A program made the position numbers and the translations under genes. From assembly GCF_013822795.1 (NCBI RefSeq), contig NZ_PNLB01000021.1:1-64000 (forward strand): a stretch of 64,000 nt of DNA, given 5' to 3'. The stretch is from Phenylobacterium sp. (lineage in GTDB: Bacteria > Pseudomonadota > Alphaproteobacteria > Caulobacterales > Caulobacteraceae). Each line of letters opens with the position of its first letter. The first letter of the stretch is position 1. The notes under the pieces were generated by a model. The model saw nothing but the letters and a program-made list of their open reading frames with translations. It searched no databases and was not told where the DNA came from. Below, piece after piece: positions 55,325 to 63,667 of this stretch.

Positions 55325-56268
55325 CAGGTCCGCGGCACGCCCGGCGCGCCGAAATCGCATTCCAGTTCGGCGCGCGGCCAGCTTCCCGCGTCGGCGGCCG
55401 CGACGTAGGTCGAGAACAGGAATTCGGCCAGGGCGGCGTCGGGATCCGGCGCGGACCGCACGGCTTCGTAGGGCAGGACGAACTCGCGCAGCCCCTCGTG
55501 GAACGCAGCTTGGATCGGCCGCACCTTGGCCTCGCGGAACCCTTTCGGCTCGGGATAGGCGTAGGCGTAGAAGGCGGGATACTCGATCAGGCCGCCGCCG
55601 GGCCAAAAGCCGGCGCTGGAGACCTCGTGCGAGTAGGCCTCGCGCGTGACGCTGTCGGGCAGGTGCGGAACGCCGCCCGGATGCGGCGGGGCGGTGCGGC
55701 CGGAGAACCGCGTCACCGCTAGATCGAAAGAGCCCCAGAACAGGTGCACCGGGCTGACCTTGCCGAGGTAGCCGGTGCGGAACTCCTGGAACACCCGTTC
55801 GATCTGGATCATCGCCTGCCACAGCCGCCAAGCCGCGTCGGCGTCGTAGACACGGATCGCGGCGTCTTGAAGAAAGGGGATCGGATCGGGAATCTCGTTG
55901 GGAACCCCATGAATGCGCACAGGCGCGCCGGTGCGCGTGAGCATCTCCTCCACGGCCCGATAGACATGAGCGATGCTCTGGCCGGCGAGTGGGATCTCGC
56001 CGAGAAAACCGTTGCTGGCTCGGCAGCGCAGCAGGTGCTCGACGAAATCGAACTCCAGGTCGAACAGCCCGGCGGCGTTGGGGACCGGCGAGGTGGTGAG
56101 CCCGCGTGGCGAGACATAGAGCGCCACCTGCCAGCCGTGATTGACCCAGGGCGCGCAGGCAGTGCGCGCCTTGCCGGCGATCTGGCTCATCAAGTGCAAG
56201 GTCTCGAAGGTCGCGCGGTCCTTCGCGTAGTCGAGGGCGGGCCAAGGGTTCGACGTCGCCTCGGCCAT
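55321..56268 (-). CDS. DUF5996 family protein
   Basis: 315 residues from the ATG at 56268 (MAEATSNPWPALDYAKDRATFETLHL); an alternative start is 5 codons earlier. The WVNHGWQVALYVSPRGLTT region, the EFDFVEHLL region and the long FWPGGGLIEYPAFYAYAYPEPKGF motif identify the DUF5996 family, a cytosolic protein of unknown function. It starts 12 bases after the pepF stop, so it may be co-transcribed with pepF. Confidence 0.83.
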   Translation of the reverse strand: MAEATSNPWPALDYAKDRATFETLHLMSQIAGKARTACAPWVNHGWQVALYVSPRGLTTSPVPNAAGLFDLEFDFVEHLLRCRASNGFLGEIPLAGQSIAHVYRAVEEMLTRTGAPVRIHGVPNEIPDPIPFLQDAAIRVYDADAAWRLWQAMIQIERVFQEFRTGYLGKVSPVHLFWGSFDLAVTRFSGRTAPPHPGGVPHLPDSVTREAYSHEVSSAGFWPGGGLIEYPAFYAYAYPEPKGFREAKVRPIQAAFHEGLREFVLPYEAVRSAPDPDAALAEFLFSTYVAAADAGSWPRAELECDFGAPGVPRTC

Positions 56269-56279
56269 GGCCCGCTTCC

Positions 56280-58070
56280 TCACACCAGGTCGTCGAACTC
56301 GTCGACCAACCGCTCCAGCTGGCTCATGCCCGCGGCCCAGAAGGCTTTCTCGCGCGGGTTCAGCCCGAACGGCTTTAGCGCCTCGACATAGGTCCGGGTT
56401 CCACCCGCGGCGAGCAGGTCTTCATAGAGCGGGGCGAAGGCCTTCGGATCCTCGCGGCGCTTCTCCATCAGTGCACGCACCAAGAGGTCGCCGAAGGCGT
56501 AGGCGTAGACGTAGAACGGCGCGTGCACGAAGTGGCTGACATAGGCCCAGTAGTGCTCGTAGCCGGGATTGAGCTTCACCGCCGGACCCAGGCTCTCGGC
56601 CATGACCTCAAGCCACAGGGCGCTGATGTCTTCCGGCGCCAGCTCGCCCTCCTGGCGCATCGCGTGGAAACCGGTCTCGAAGCGATGGAACGCGATCTGG
56701 CGCACCACCGTGTTGAGGCCGTCCTCGATCTTGCCGGCCAGCAGGCCCAGGCGTTCCTGCTTGGAGGCGCCGGCCAGCAGCCGCTCGAACACCAGGCCTT
56801 CGCCGAAGATCGAGGCGGTCTCGGCCAGGGTCAGCGGGGTGTCGGCCAGCAGCGTGCCCAACGGCGCGCAGAGGGTCTGGTGCACGGCGTGGCCCAGCTC
56901 GTGGGCCAGGGTCAAAACGTCTCGACGCTCGCCCATGTAGTTCATGAACACATAGGGGTGCCGGTCGGCGGTCACGGGGTGCGAATAGGCGCCCGACTGC
57001 TTGCCCGGGCGCGGCCGCGCGTCGATCCATGGGTGGGTGAAGAAGGTCTGGGCCGTATCGGCGAACTTCGGCGCCAGGTCGGCGAAGCTCTCCAGCACCA
57101 TGCCGCGCGCCTCGTCCCAGCCGTAGGTTCGCGGCGCGGCGGTGTCGAGCGGGGCGTTGCGGTCCCAGTAGTCGAGGGTCTTGCGGCCCATGACCTTGGC
57201 CTTCAGCGCATAGTAGCGATGGCTGACCGAGGGATAGGCCTCGACCACCGCGTCCTCCAGCGCCTGGACCGCGTCCGCGTCGACCTCGTTGGCGAGATGG
57301 CGGGAGGCGGCCGGGGTCGGATACTTGCGCCAACGATCCTCGACCTGCTTTTCGAAGGCCAGGGTGTTCATCGACAGCGCCAGGACCGGCGTGCGTTCCT
57401 CCAGCGCCTTGGCCAAGCCTTGGGCCGCCTGCTTGCGGCGCGCGCCGTCCGGGTCGGACAGTCGGTTCAGCGCCTCGAACAGGGTCAGGTTCTCGCGTCC
57501 GACCTTGGCGGTCAGTCGGGCCAGGGTCTCGTCGAACAGCCGCGTCCAGTTGGCGACCGCCGGTCCCCGGTCGATCAGCAGCCGCTCCAGGTCGGCGGTC
57601 AGCTCGTGCGGACGCGACAGCCGCACCCGGCGCATCCACGGCCGCCAGCGGGCGGCGGGCGGATGGGCCTTGAAGGCCATCTCGATCTCGCTGTCCTCGA
57701 GCTGGTTGAGCTCAAGGGTGAAGAACAGGCTGTCGGCGGCGATCTGCGACGAGCGAGCCCGCAGATCGGCCTCGAACTTGGCCCAGGCCGCGTCGTCGCG
57801 CGCCACCGACGCCGACAGCGCCGCGTAGGCGCCGACGCCCCAGAGGCCGTTGGTCGCCTGCTCATAGAGGCCGATCCCGTGGTCGAGCACCTCGCCCAAC
57901 CGCAACGGATCGGTGCGCAGGGCGGTGAAGCGCCCCTTCAGCTTGACCAGCTCATCGTTGGCCGCCTTGGCCGCGGCGAGGTCGGCCTCGATCTTCGGAT
58001 CCTCGCGCCCCGCATAGAGGTCAGCGAGGTTCCACTCGGGGAGGGTGTCCAATTTCACAGGAGCGTTCAT
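56280..58070 (-). CDS. pepF: M3-family oligoendopeptidase F
   Basis: 596 residues with the family architecture: N-terminal helical part and a C-terminal M3 metallopeptidase domain with LAHELGHAVHQ (the HExxH-type zinc site) and EGLVFERLLA downstream. Cleaves short peptides in the cytosol. It is upstream of DUF5996 and downstream of the PQQ enzyme gene, all on the minus strand, but a strong hairpin and 87 bases separate it from the latter. Confidence 0.95.
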   Translation of the reverse strand: MNAPVKLDTLPEWNLADLYAGREDPKIEADLAAAKAANDELVKLKGRFTALRTDPLRLGEVLDHGIGLYEQATNGLWGVGAYAALSASVARDDAAWAKFEADLRARSSQIAADSLFFTLELNQLEDSEIEMAFKAHPPAARWRPWMRRVRLSRPHELTADLERLLIDRGPAVANWTRLFDETLARLTAKVGRENLTLFEALNRLSDPDGARRKQAAQGLAKALEERTPVLALSMNTLAFEKQVEDRWRKYPTPAASRHLANEVDADAVQALEDAVVEAYPSVSHRYYALKAKVMGRKTLDYWDRNAPLDTAAPRTYGWDEARGMVLESFADLAPKFADTAQTFFTHPWIDARPRPGKQSGAYSHPVTADRHPYVFMNYMGERRDVLTLAHELGHAVHQTLCAPLGTLLADTPLTLAETASIFGEGLVFERLLAGASKQERLGLLAGKIEDGLNTVVRQIAFHRFETGFHAMRQEGELAPEDISALWLEVMAESLGPAVKLNPGYEHYWAYVSHFVHAPFYVYAYAFGDLLVRALMEKRREDPKAFAPLYEDLLAAGGTRTYVEALKPFGLNPREKAFWAAGMSQLERLVDEFDDLV

Positions 58071-58098
58071 GCGCTCAGAGATAGCCTCTCGGCGGCGC

Positions 58099-58147
58099 GG
58101 TCGCCAGCGCGGCGACCGCCCATCCCGACCGAGACCGGGATGGGCGG
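58099..58147 (-). terminator. Double hairpin after the PQQ dehydrogenase gene
   Basis: Two adjacent stems: GGTCGCC-AGCGC-GGCGACC (58099-58117) and CCGCCCATCCC with GGGATGGGCGG, 11 bp with a 10-base loop (58116-58147). They lie between the PQQ gene end (58158) and the pepF start. Confidence 0.6.
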
Positions 58148-58157
58148 CGACAGGCTC

Positions 58158-60296
58158 TTAGCTCTTCGGGGCCGGGCCGCCCTTGGCCGGACCCGCCTTC
58201 GCCTCGGCCTGCACGGCGCGGGCCTCGGTCAGCACGTAGGCCCGCAGGTCCTCCGCGCCCTTGGCGTCGATGAAGCGGCTAAAGCTGGCCATGCCGCGTT
58301 CGGCCAGCGCCCCGTCGATCAGCACCGACTTCCAGCTATCGGACGACAGCAGCATCTGCGAGCGGCGCAGGTCGGGCAGATAGGTCCCGGTGGCGTTGGG
58401 GCCGTGGCAGACCTGGCAGTTCTGGTGGAACAGGGCGAAGCCGCGCTTGGCGTCGCCGGTCGAGGTCACGCCCGTCAGGTCGATCTCGAACTTTTCAGGC
58501 CGCACATAGGCCGGCGCCGTCGCCTTGCCGCCCAGCTTGAAGACCATCAGTCGGCCCGGCAGGCGCGGGCGGTCGGGCAGGACAAAGGGCGCCGACAGCG
58601 CGCCGGCCCCGCCGTAGCCGACCATCTGGGCGACGTACTGTTCGCCGTCAATCTCGTAGGTCATCGGCGCGGCGATGACGCCGTTGTCGGTCTGGTAGGA
58701 CCAAAGCTTCTTGCCGTCGCTGGCGCTGTAGGCGGCGAACTCGCCCTGGGCCGCGCCCTGGAAGATCAGGCCGCCGCCGGTCGACAGCACGCCGGCGTTC
58801 CAGAAATAGGGGTGCTGGATCGTGAAGCGCGCCTTCTGGGCCACCGGGTCCCAGGCGATCAGCTCGCCCTTCACCATCGCCTTGAGGGCGGCGATCTGGG
58901 CCTTGTCGGTGGGCAGGGCGTTGGCGAGAAAGTCGGTGCCGACGTTCCAGCCGCCGGCGCGATAGGTGTAGCCCTTGTCCGGGGTATAGGCGAAGGGGAT
59001 CACCTGAGCCGGGATGTAGACCAGGTTTTCCTTGGGATTGAAGGCCATCGGGTGCCAGTTGTGGGCGCCGAACGGCGCGGGCACCTGCAGCGAAGGCGCG
59101 TTCTCGTAGCGCACGCCGGGGTTCTCGATCGGGCGGCCGGTGGCCGGATCCACGCCCTTGGCCCAGGTGATCGGCACGTAGGGCTTGGCCGAGATCAGCT
59201 GGCCGTTGGTGCGGTCAAGGACGTAGAAGAAGCCGTTCTTCGGCGCCTGCATCAGCACCTTTCGCGGCGTACCTCCCACATTCATGTCAGCCAGGATGAT
59301 GTGCTGGGTGGCGGTGTAGTCCCAGCTCTCGCCCGGCGTGGTCTGGTAGTGCCAGACGTACTCGCCGGTGTCAGGCTTCAGCGCCAGGATCGAAGACAGG
59401 AAAAGGTTGTCGCCCTTGCCGTCCGAGCGCTTCACATGGTTCCAGGGCGAGCCGTTCCCGACCCCTGCATAGAGGATGTCGAGTTCCGGATCATAGGCCA
59501 TGGCGTCCCAGACGGTGCCGCCGCCGCCAGTGGCCTTCCAGCCCTCGCCGAACCAGGTGGCCGCGCCCTTCTCCTTCATGACCTTGTCGGAGGCGGCGTT
59601 GTCCGGCTGACCATTGGGATTGGGCGTCGTGAAGAAGCGCCAGACCAGCTTGCCGTCTTTGACGTCGTAGGCCGACAGGTAGCCGCGCACGCCGTACTCG
59701 CCGCCGCCGTTGCCGATCAGCACCTTGTCCTTGATGACTCGCGGCGCGCCGGTGATCGTATAGGGACGCGAGGTATCGGTGGTCTGCACCGACCAGACCT
59801 GCTTGCCGGTCGCCGCATCGAGGGCGATCAGCCGCCCGTCGAGCGCGCCGACATAGACCCTGCCCTTCCAGACCGCGACGCCGCGGTTGACCACGTCGCA
59901 GCAGGCGTCGAAGCCCTTCTTGCCATCGACCTTGGGATCGAACGACCACTTCAGCGCCCCGGTCTTGGCGTCGAACGCAAAGACCTTGGACCAGGAGGTG
60001 GTGGTGTAGAGCGTGCCGTCGACGACGATCGGCGTCGCCTCCTGGCCGCGATCGGTGTCGAACTCGTACATCCAGGCCAGGCCCAGCTGGCCGACGTTGC
60101 TGGCGTTGATCTTGTCGAGCGGGCTGTGGCGCTGCTCGTCATAGGTCCGGCCGTAGGACAGCCACTCGCCGTTGCCGGCCGCCGCGGCGATCCGATCGCC
60201 GTCGACATTGCCCGACTTCGCCGTCTCGGCCTTCTGACTGCATGCGGCCAAGACCGCCGCCACGGCGAGAACCGCCGCCAGCTTCAAGCTTTTCAT
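58158..60296 (-). CDS. PQQ-dependent quinohemoprotein alcohol dehydrogenase (lipoprotein type)
   Basis: 712 residues from the ATG at 60296 with GGGAGG six bases upstream. Signal with lipobox LAAC (AVLAACSQ), then an eight-bladed PQQ propeller about 40-590 with the vicinal disulfide FDACCD and the catalytic Asp in WDYTATQ; then a C-terminal cytochrome c domain with NCQVCHGP (CxxCH) and GMASFSRF (distal Met). The residue two after the catalytic Asp is Thr, not Asp, so it looks calcium- rather than lanthanide-dependent. It oxidises alcohols or aldehydes in the periplasm and passes electrons through its heme. No pqq biosynthesis gene is in the window. Confidence 0.92.
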   Translation of the reverse strand: MKSLKLAAVLAVAAVLAACSQKAETAKSGNVDGDRIAAAAGNGEWLSYGRTYDEQRHSPLDKINASNVGQLGLAWMYEFDTDRGQEATPIVVDGTLYTTTSWSKVFAFDAKTGALKWSFDPKVDGKKGFDACCDVVNRGVAVWKGRVYVGALDGRLIALDAATGKQVWSVQTTDTSRPYTITGAPRVIKDKVLIGNGGGEYGVRGYLSAYDVKDGKLVWRFFTTPNPNGQPDNAASDKVMKEKGAATWFGEGWKATGGGGTVWDAMAYDPELDILYAGVGNGSPWNHVKRSDGKGDNLFLSSILALKPDTGEYVWHYQTTPGESWDYTATQHIILADMNVGGTPRKVLMQAPKNGFFYVLDRTNGQLISAKPYVPITWAKGVDPATGRPIENPGVRYENAPSLQVPAPFGAHNWHPMAFNPKENLVYIPAQVIPFAYTPDKGYTYRAGGWNVGTDFLANALPTDKAQIAALKAMVKGELIAWDPVAQKARFTIQHPYFWNAGVLSTGGGLIFQGAAQGEFAAYSASDGKKLWSYQTDNGVIAAPMTYEIDGEQYVAQMVGYGGAGALSAPFVLPDRPRLPGRLMVFKLGGKATAPAYVRPEKFEIDLTGVTSTGDAKRGFALFHQNCQVCHGPNATGTYLPDLRRSQMLLSSDSWKSVLIDGALAERGMASFSRFIDAKGAEDLRAYVLTEARAVQAEAKAGPAKGGPAPKS

Positions 60297-60374
60297 AGGT
60301 CGCCTCCCAGCAGCCGTCATCACGCGGCCGTTAGCGGGACTATGCGCCGATGATTTCGAGGGGCAAGGGCGCCG

Positions 60375-61019
60375 CTAGGTCAGCTTGCTCGGCCGATCCA
60401 GCGCGAAGGCGATTAGCCCAACGACCAGGTAGACGGCCAGCGCCGTGCCGCCCAATCCGGCCGCGTCGCCGCCGCCCGGCATGACCATGGCGATGATCTG
60501 CACGGCCAGCAGAATGGTCACGAAAAACAGCACCGGCCACAGCGTGCGGCCCTGGCGGCCGCGCACGAAGGCCCAGGCCGCCGCGCCGAGGCCCAGCAGG
60601 CCGATCTCGACCGCCTGCTCGGGGACAGGATAGTTCCAAAGGCCGAAGCCGACCTTGGTCCCGCCGAACCAGAGTTCGAGGTCGGGCCGGTGCACCAGCA
60701 GGTCGGTCAGCCAGTGCGAGAAGACCACGAGGGCGATGGCGATCGCCGCGCCCCAGGGCAGCTTTGCGGCGCGCGCCAGCAGCAGACCGGCCAGCGACCA
60801 CAGCACCACCGCAGGCAGGCTGTGGGTGAAGGGCATGTGGTAGAGGTCGAGGGCGCTGCCCGGCAGGCTGGGATCGATGCGCACCTTCTCGACGCCGGCC
60901 ATGACCAGCGCGCCCCAGCCGATGTCGATGGCCTGGGCGGCGATCACGTAGGTCCACAGCGGGGCGCGCGGCTCGATGGCCTTGGCGGCGAGGGAGGCGG
61001 CGTAGTGGCCGACGAACAT
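60375..61019 (-). CDS. Membrane-bound metal-dependent hydrolase-like protein
   Basis: 214 residues from the ATG at 61019 (MFVGHYAASLAAK). Six or more hydrophobic segments with His/Asp motifs in membrane proximity: GHYAAS, HMPFTHSL and FSHWLTDLLVHRPDLELW. This pattern resembles the YdjM/LexA-binding, membrane-bound inner-membrane hydrolase family of unknown function. Upstream of the PQQ gene on the same strand, with a 78-base gap. Confidence 0.78.
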   Translation of the reverse strand: MFVGHYAASLAAKAIEPRAPLWTYVIAAQAIDIGWGALVMAGVEKVRIDPSLPGSALDLYHMPFTHSLPAVVLWSLAGLLLARAAKLPWGAAIAIALVVFSHWLTDLLVHRPDLELWFGGTKVGFGLWNYPVPEQAVEIGLLGLGAAAWAFVRGRQGRTLWPVLFFVTILLAVQIIAMVMPGGGDAAGLGGTALAVYLVVGLIAFALDRPSKLT

Positions 61020-61112
61020 GGCGCGTGGCTCCGGTGGACCAGGCCGCCAAGGTCGAGCTTGGCGGCCGATCGTGCAACTACGCAAATCCGAACCCCAGCC
61101 ATTCGAAAACGG

Positions 61113-61874
61113 CTAGGCGAGGAACTCCACCAGGGCGGCGGCGAACTGCGGCGCGGCCACGACGCTCCGGTGGTCGCCGGGCGCGATCCGCACCTGCGCG
61201 CCGGAGATCGCGGCGGCCAAGCGCTCGGGCCGTGCGGCCAGCGGGTCGTTATCGCCGGCCAGCACCAGGGTCTGCGCCTTGATGTCCTCTAGCGGGATGC
61301 GGCTGGCGTGGACCACTTGGGCCTGGGCCGCCAACGCCTTGCGGTCGGCCCCGGTGGCGTCGGCCAGTTGGCGGAAGCCGCGGGCCGACGGTGGGATGTC
61401 GGCCGGATCGTCGGCCAGCAAGGCTTTGACGATGTCCTGGTTATCGACCACGCGGGTGTCGACCCCGCCCTGCGCCAGGATGCCGTCGCCGACCCCGCCG
61501 ATGACCAGCCGGCGGATGCGCGGTTCGCGCGTTCCGGCGATCAGCGAGACGATGGCGCCCATCGAGTAGCCGACGAGGTCGAACTCGGAAAAGCCGAGGT
61601 CGTCGATCAGTTCGGAGACGTCGCGCGCCATCCGGTCCTCGCCATAGAAGGCCGGATCATGCGGCTTATCGGACTCGCCGTGGCCGCGCGCATCGATGGC
61701 GATCACCCGGCGCCCGGCCGCGGTCAGGGCGGCGATGACGCCGGCCCCCAGCCAGTTGAGCTTGGCGTTGGCCCCGAAGCCGTGATGCAGCACCACCGGC
61801 GGCCCCGGAAGTTCCACGCCCCATTCGTGCCAGACGATCCCGACGCCGTCGGAAGTCACGAAACGCTTACCCAT
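61113..61874 (-). CDS. Alpha/beta hydrolase
   Basis: 253 residues from the ATG at 61874, with AGGAAG just before it. LHHGFGANAKLNW gives the oxyanion region, LVGYSMGAIVS the nucleophile Ser, LAGDNDPLA the Asp and PGDHRSVV the His. Same operon as a DUF3237 protein and an FAD monooxygenase. It probably hydrolyses a ring-opened or lactone product of the pathway. Confidence 0.88.
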   Translation of the reverse strand: MGKRFVTSDGVGIVWHEWGVELPGPPVVLHHGFGANAKLNWLGAGVIAALTAAGRRVIAIDARGHGESDKPHDPAFYGEDRMARDVSELIDDLGFSEFDLVGYSMGAIVSLIAGTREPRIRRLVIGGVGDGILAQGGVDTRVVDNQDIVKALLADDPADIPPSARGFRQLADATGADRKALAAQAQVVHASRIPLEDIKAQTLVLAGDNDPLAARPERLAAAISGAQVRIAPGDHRSVVAAPQFAAALVEFLA

Positions 61875-61885
61875 CTTCCTGTCCC

Positions 61886-62335
61886 CTATCCGATTTCGTA
61901 GACGCGCAGCCGCACCCGGTCGGCGGCCCGCTCGCCGACCGCCAGCGCCAGCAGTCGGTTCAGCCGCTCCAATCCGGGCGCGGCGGTGCGCAGCCGCACA
62001 GCAGTGCGGAAGTAGTAGCTGGTCGGATCCACAGCCTCGCCCCGCGCCAGCGCCGCCAGCACTTCCGGCGGGCCGTGGCGCAGGCCCTCCGAGCGGACCT
62101 CGACGGTCCCCTGCCCGGCGATGTCGAGGACGTAGTGGGCGGCGATGTCCATGCGCCCGTCCGGCCACAGGGTCTGCCAGTCGCCGCCGCCCGGCAACAC
62201 CACGCCATCCAGCCCGCCTGTGATGATCCCACCGATGATCGGGATGAAGCGCCGGCCGTGCGGCGCGGCGTCGACCGACACCGGCGACCCGACCAGCACC
62301 TCCAGCGTCATCAACGGCGAAAGTTCCGGCGTCAT
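61886..62335 (-). CDS. DUF3237 family protein
   Basis: 149 residues recognised as DUF3237 from the TLEVLVGSPVSVDAAPHGRRFIPIIGGIITG start, LDGVVLPGGGDWQTLWPDGRMDI middle and the SYYFRTAVRLRT segment. DUF3237 proteins are small beta-rich proteins often found with aromatic-degradation genes; their role is not settled. It lies 11 bases before the hydrolase gene and its start overlaps the monooxygenase stop by 4 bases (62332-62335). Confidence 0.87.
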   Translation of the reverse strand: MTPELSPLMTLEVLVGSPVSVDAAPHGRRFIPIIGGIITGGLDGVVLPGGGDWQTLWPDGRMDIAAHYVLDIAGQGTVEVRSEGLRHGPPEVLAALARGEAVDPTSYYFRTAVRLRTAAPGLERLNRLLALAVGERAADRVRLRVYEIG

Positions 62336-63546
62336 GCTTGCGTCTCCTTCGGGCGCAGTCCGGTCAGCACCTTGTAGCGGGCGGCGATGGTCTCCAGCTC
62401 ACCGGTCTCGAACACGTCCTCGACGCGGTCGAAGCCCTGCGGCGCGCGCTCGTGGGCCAGCTGCATGCACTGCTCAGGGCCATTGCCGCGATTGGCGACC
62501 ACGATGGCGGCGGTCGGGGCCAGGCGCGCCTGCTCGTAGGCGGCCAAGCCGCTCGCAGCGTCGGGCGCGGCGGCCAGCGCCCGAGCCAGGGCGCGGGCGT
62601 CGAGGATCGCCTGGCTCGCCCCGTTCGAGCCGATCGGATACATCGGATGGGCGGCGTCGCCGAGCAGAGTGACCGCGCCGTGCGTCCAGCGCGGCAGCGG
62701 ATCGCGGTCGACCATCGGATACTCGTAGACCGTCTGCGCGCCGGTGATCAGGCCGGGCACGTCCAGCCAGTCGAAGCGCCAGTCCGCGAAGCGCGGCAGG
62801 AAATCCTCCAGCGCGCCGCGGCGGTTCCAGTCCTCGCGGCGCAGACGCTCGGGCAGGCTGAGCTCGGCGATCCAGTTGATCAGCTGGCGGCCGTCGGCCT
62901 GTACCGGGCTGATCGGATAGGCGACGAACTTCTGATCCTGCCAGCCGGCCATGATCATGGTCGCGCCGGTCAGGAACGGCTCCACCAGGGTCGTAGCGCG
63001 CCAAAGCGTACGGCCCGAATAGACTGGCGGCCCTTCGCCCGGAAAGAGCGCCGCGCGCGCGGCTGAATGGATGCCGTCGGCGGCGATCAGCACGTCGCCC
63101 TGCGTGGTGAACTCCTCGCCCGCGGCCGAGACGAATGTCGCCGCGCCGTTCTGGGTGAAGCGCGCCAGTCGCCGGTCACAGATGACCCGCTCTGGTCCCA
63201 GGCGCTCACGCGCGGCTTCCAATAGAACCGACTGCAGAACGCCGCGCGGCAGCGAGAGCTGTGGCGTCGCATGGCCGGCGAAGCGGCCGCGAGGCTCGCC
63301 CCAGATGCGCTGGCCGAGGCGATTGAAATAGACCAGTTCGCGCGTCGCCACCGCCTGGGCCGCCAGCGCGTCCATCAAGCCGAGTTCGGCGAGCACTTCG
63401 CCGGCGTGAGGCAGAAGATTGATGCCGACACCCAGCGGCAGAACCTCGGCGACAGCCTCGAGGACGGTGACGTCATGCCCATCGGCGTGGAGCGCCAGGG
63501 CGGCGGCCAGACCGCCGATGCCGGCGCCGGCAATGATCGCTTTCAT
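62332..63546 (-). CDS. FAD-dependent aromatic-type monooxygenase
   Basis: 404 residues from the ATG at 63546. MKAIIAGAGIGGLAAALALHADGHDV is the FAD-binding GxGxxG start, ADGIHSAARAALFPG the DG motif, and LLGDAAHPMYPIGSNGASQAILDARALA the GD motif, as in class A flavoprotein hydroxylases such as PhzS-like or salicylate-type enzymes. Hydroxylates an aromatic substrate with NAD(P)H and O2. First gene of an operon with DUF3237 and a hydrolase, divergent from a MarR regulator. Confidence 0.93.
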   Translation of the reverse strand: MKAIIAGAGIGGLAAALALHADGHDVTVLEAVAEVLPLGVGINLLPHAGEVLAELGLMDALAAQAVATRELVYFNRLGQRIWGEPRGRFAGHATPQLSLPRGVLQSVLLEAARERLGPERVICDRRLARFTQNGAATFVSAAGEEFTTQGDVLIAADGIHSAARAALFPGEGPPVYSGRTLWRATTLVEPFLTGATMIMAGWQDQKFVAYPISPVQADGRQLINWIAELSLPERLRREDWNRRGALEDFLPRFADWRFDWLDVPGLITGAQTVYEYPMVDRDPLPRWTHGAVTLLGDAAHPMYPIGSNGASQAILDARALARALAAAPDAASGLAAYEQARLAPTAAIVVANRGNGPEQCMQLAHERAPQGFDRVEDVFETGELETIAARYKVLTGLRPKETQA

Positions 63547-63582
63547 CGTCGCCTCCCTGGCGCGCGCGTTCCGCCCGCGCAT

Positions 63583-63603
63583 ATTGTTATGCACCATAAC
63601 AAT
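63583..63603. promoter_or_regulatory. MarR-type operator palindrome
   Basis: Perfect 9-bp arms ATTGTTATG and CATAACAAT around CAC, in the 121-base region between the monooxygenase gene (minus) and the marR gene (plus). AT-rich within GC-rich DNA, and of the length expected for a MarR dimer; likely controls both genes. Confidence 0.7.
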
Positions 63604-63667
63604 CTAGATTTGGACTTCAATGGGCCGTCGCGAACGGCGATGAACGCGGGGGCGTGGAGGCGATGCG

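Noticed and set aside
56523-60353. 1276-residue plus-strand frame opposite pepF and the PQQ dehydrogenase gene
   Set aside because: It reads His/Arg/Val-rich low-complexity sequence with no family, and both minus-strand genes have clear catalytic motifs. Long antisense frames are expected at this GC content.
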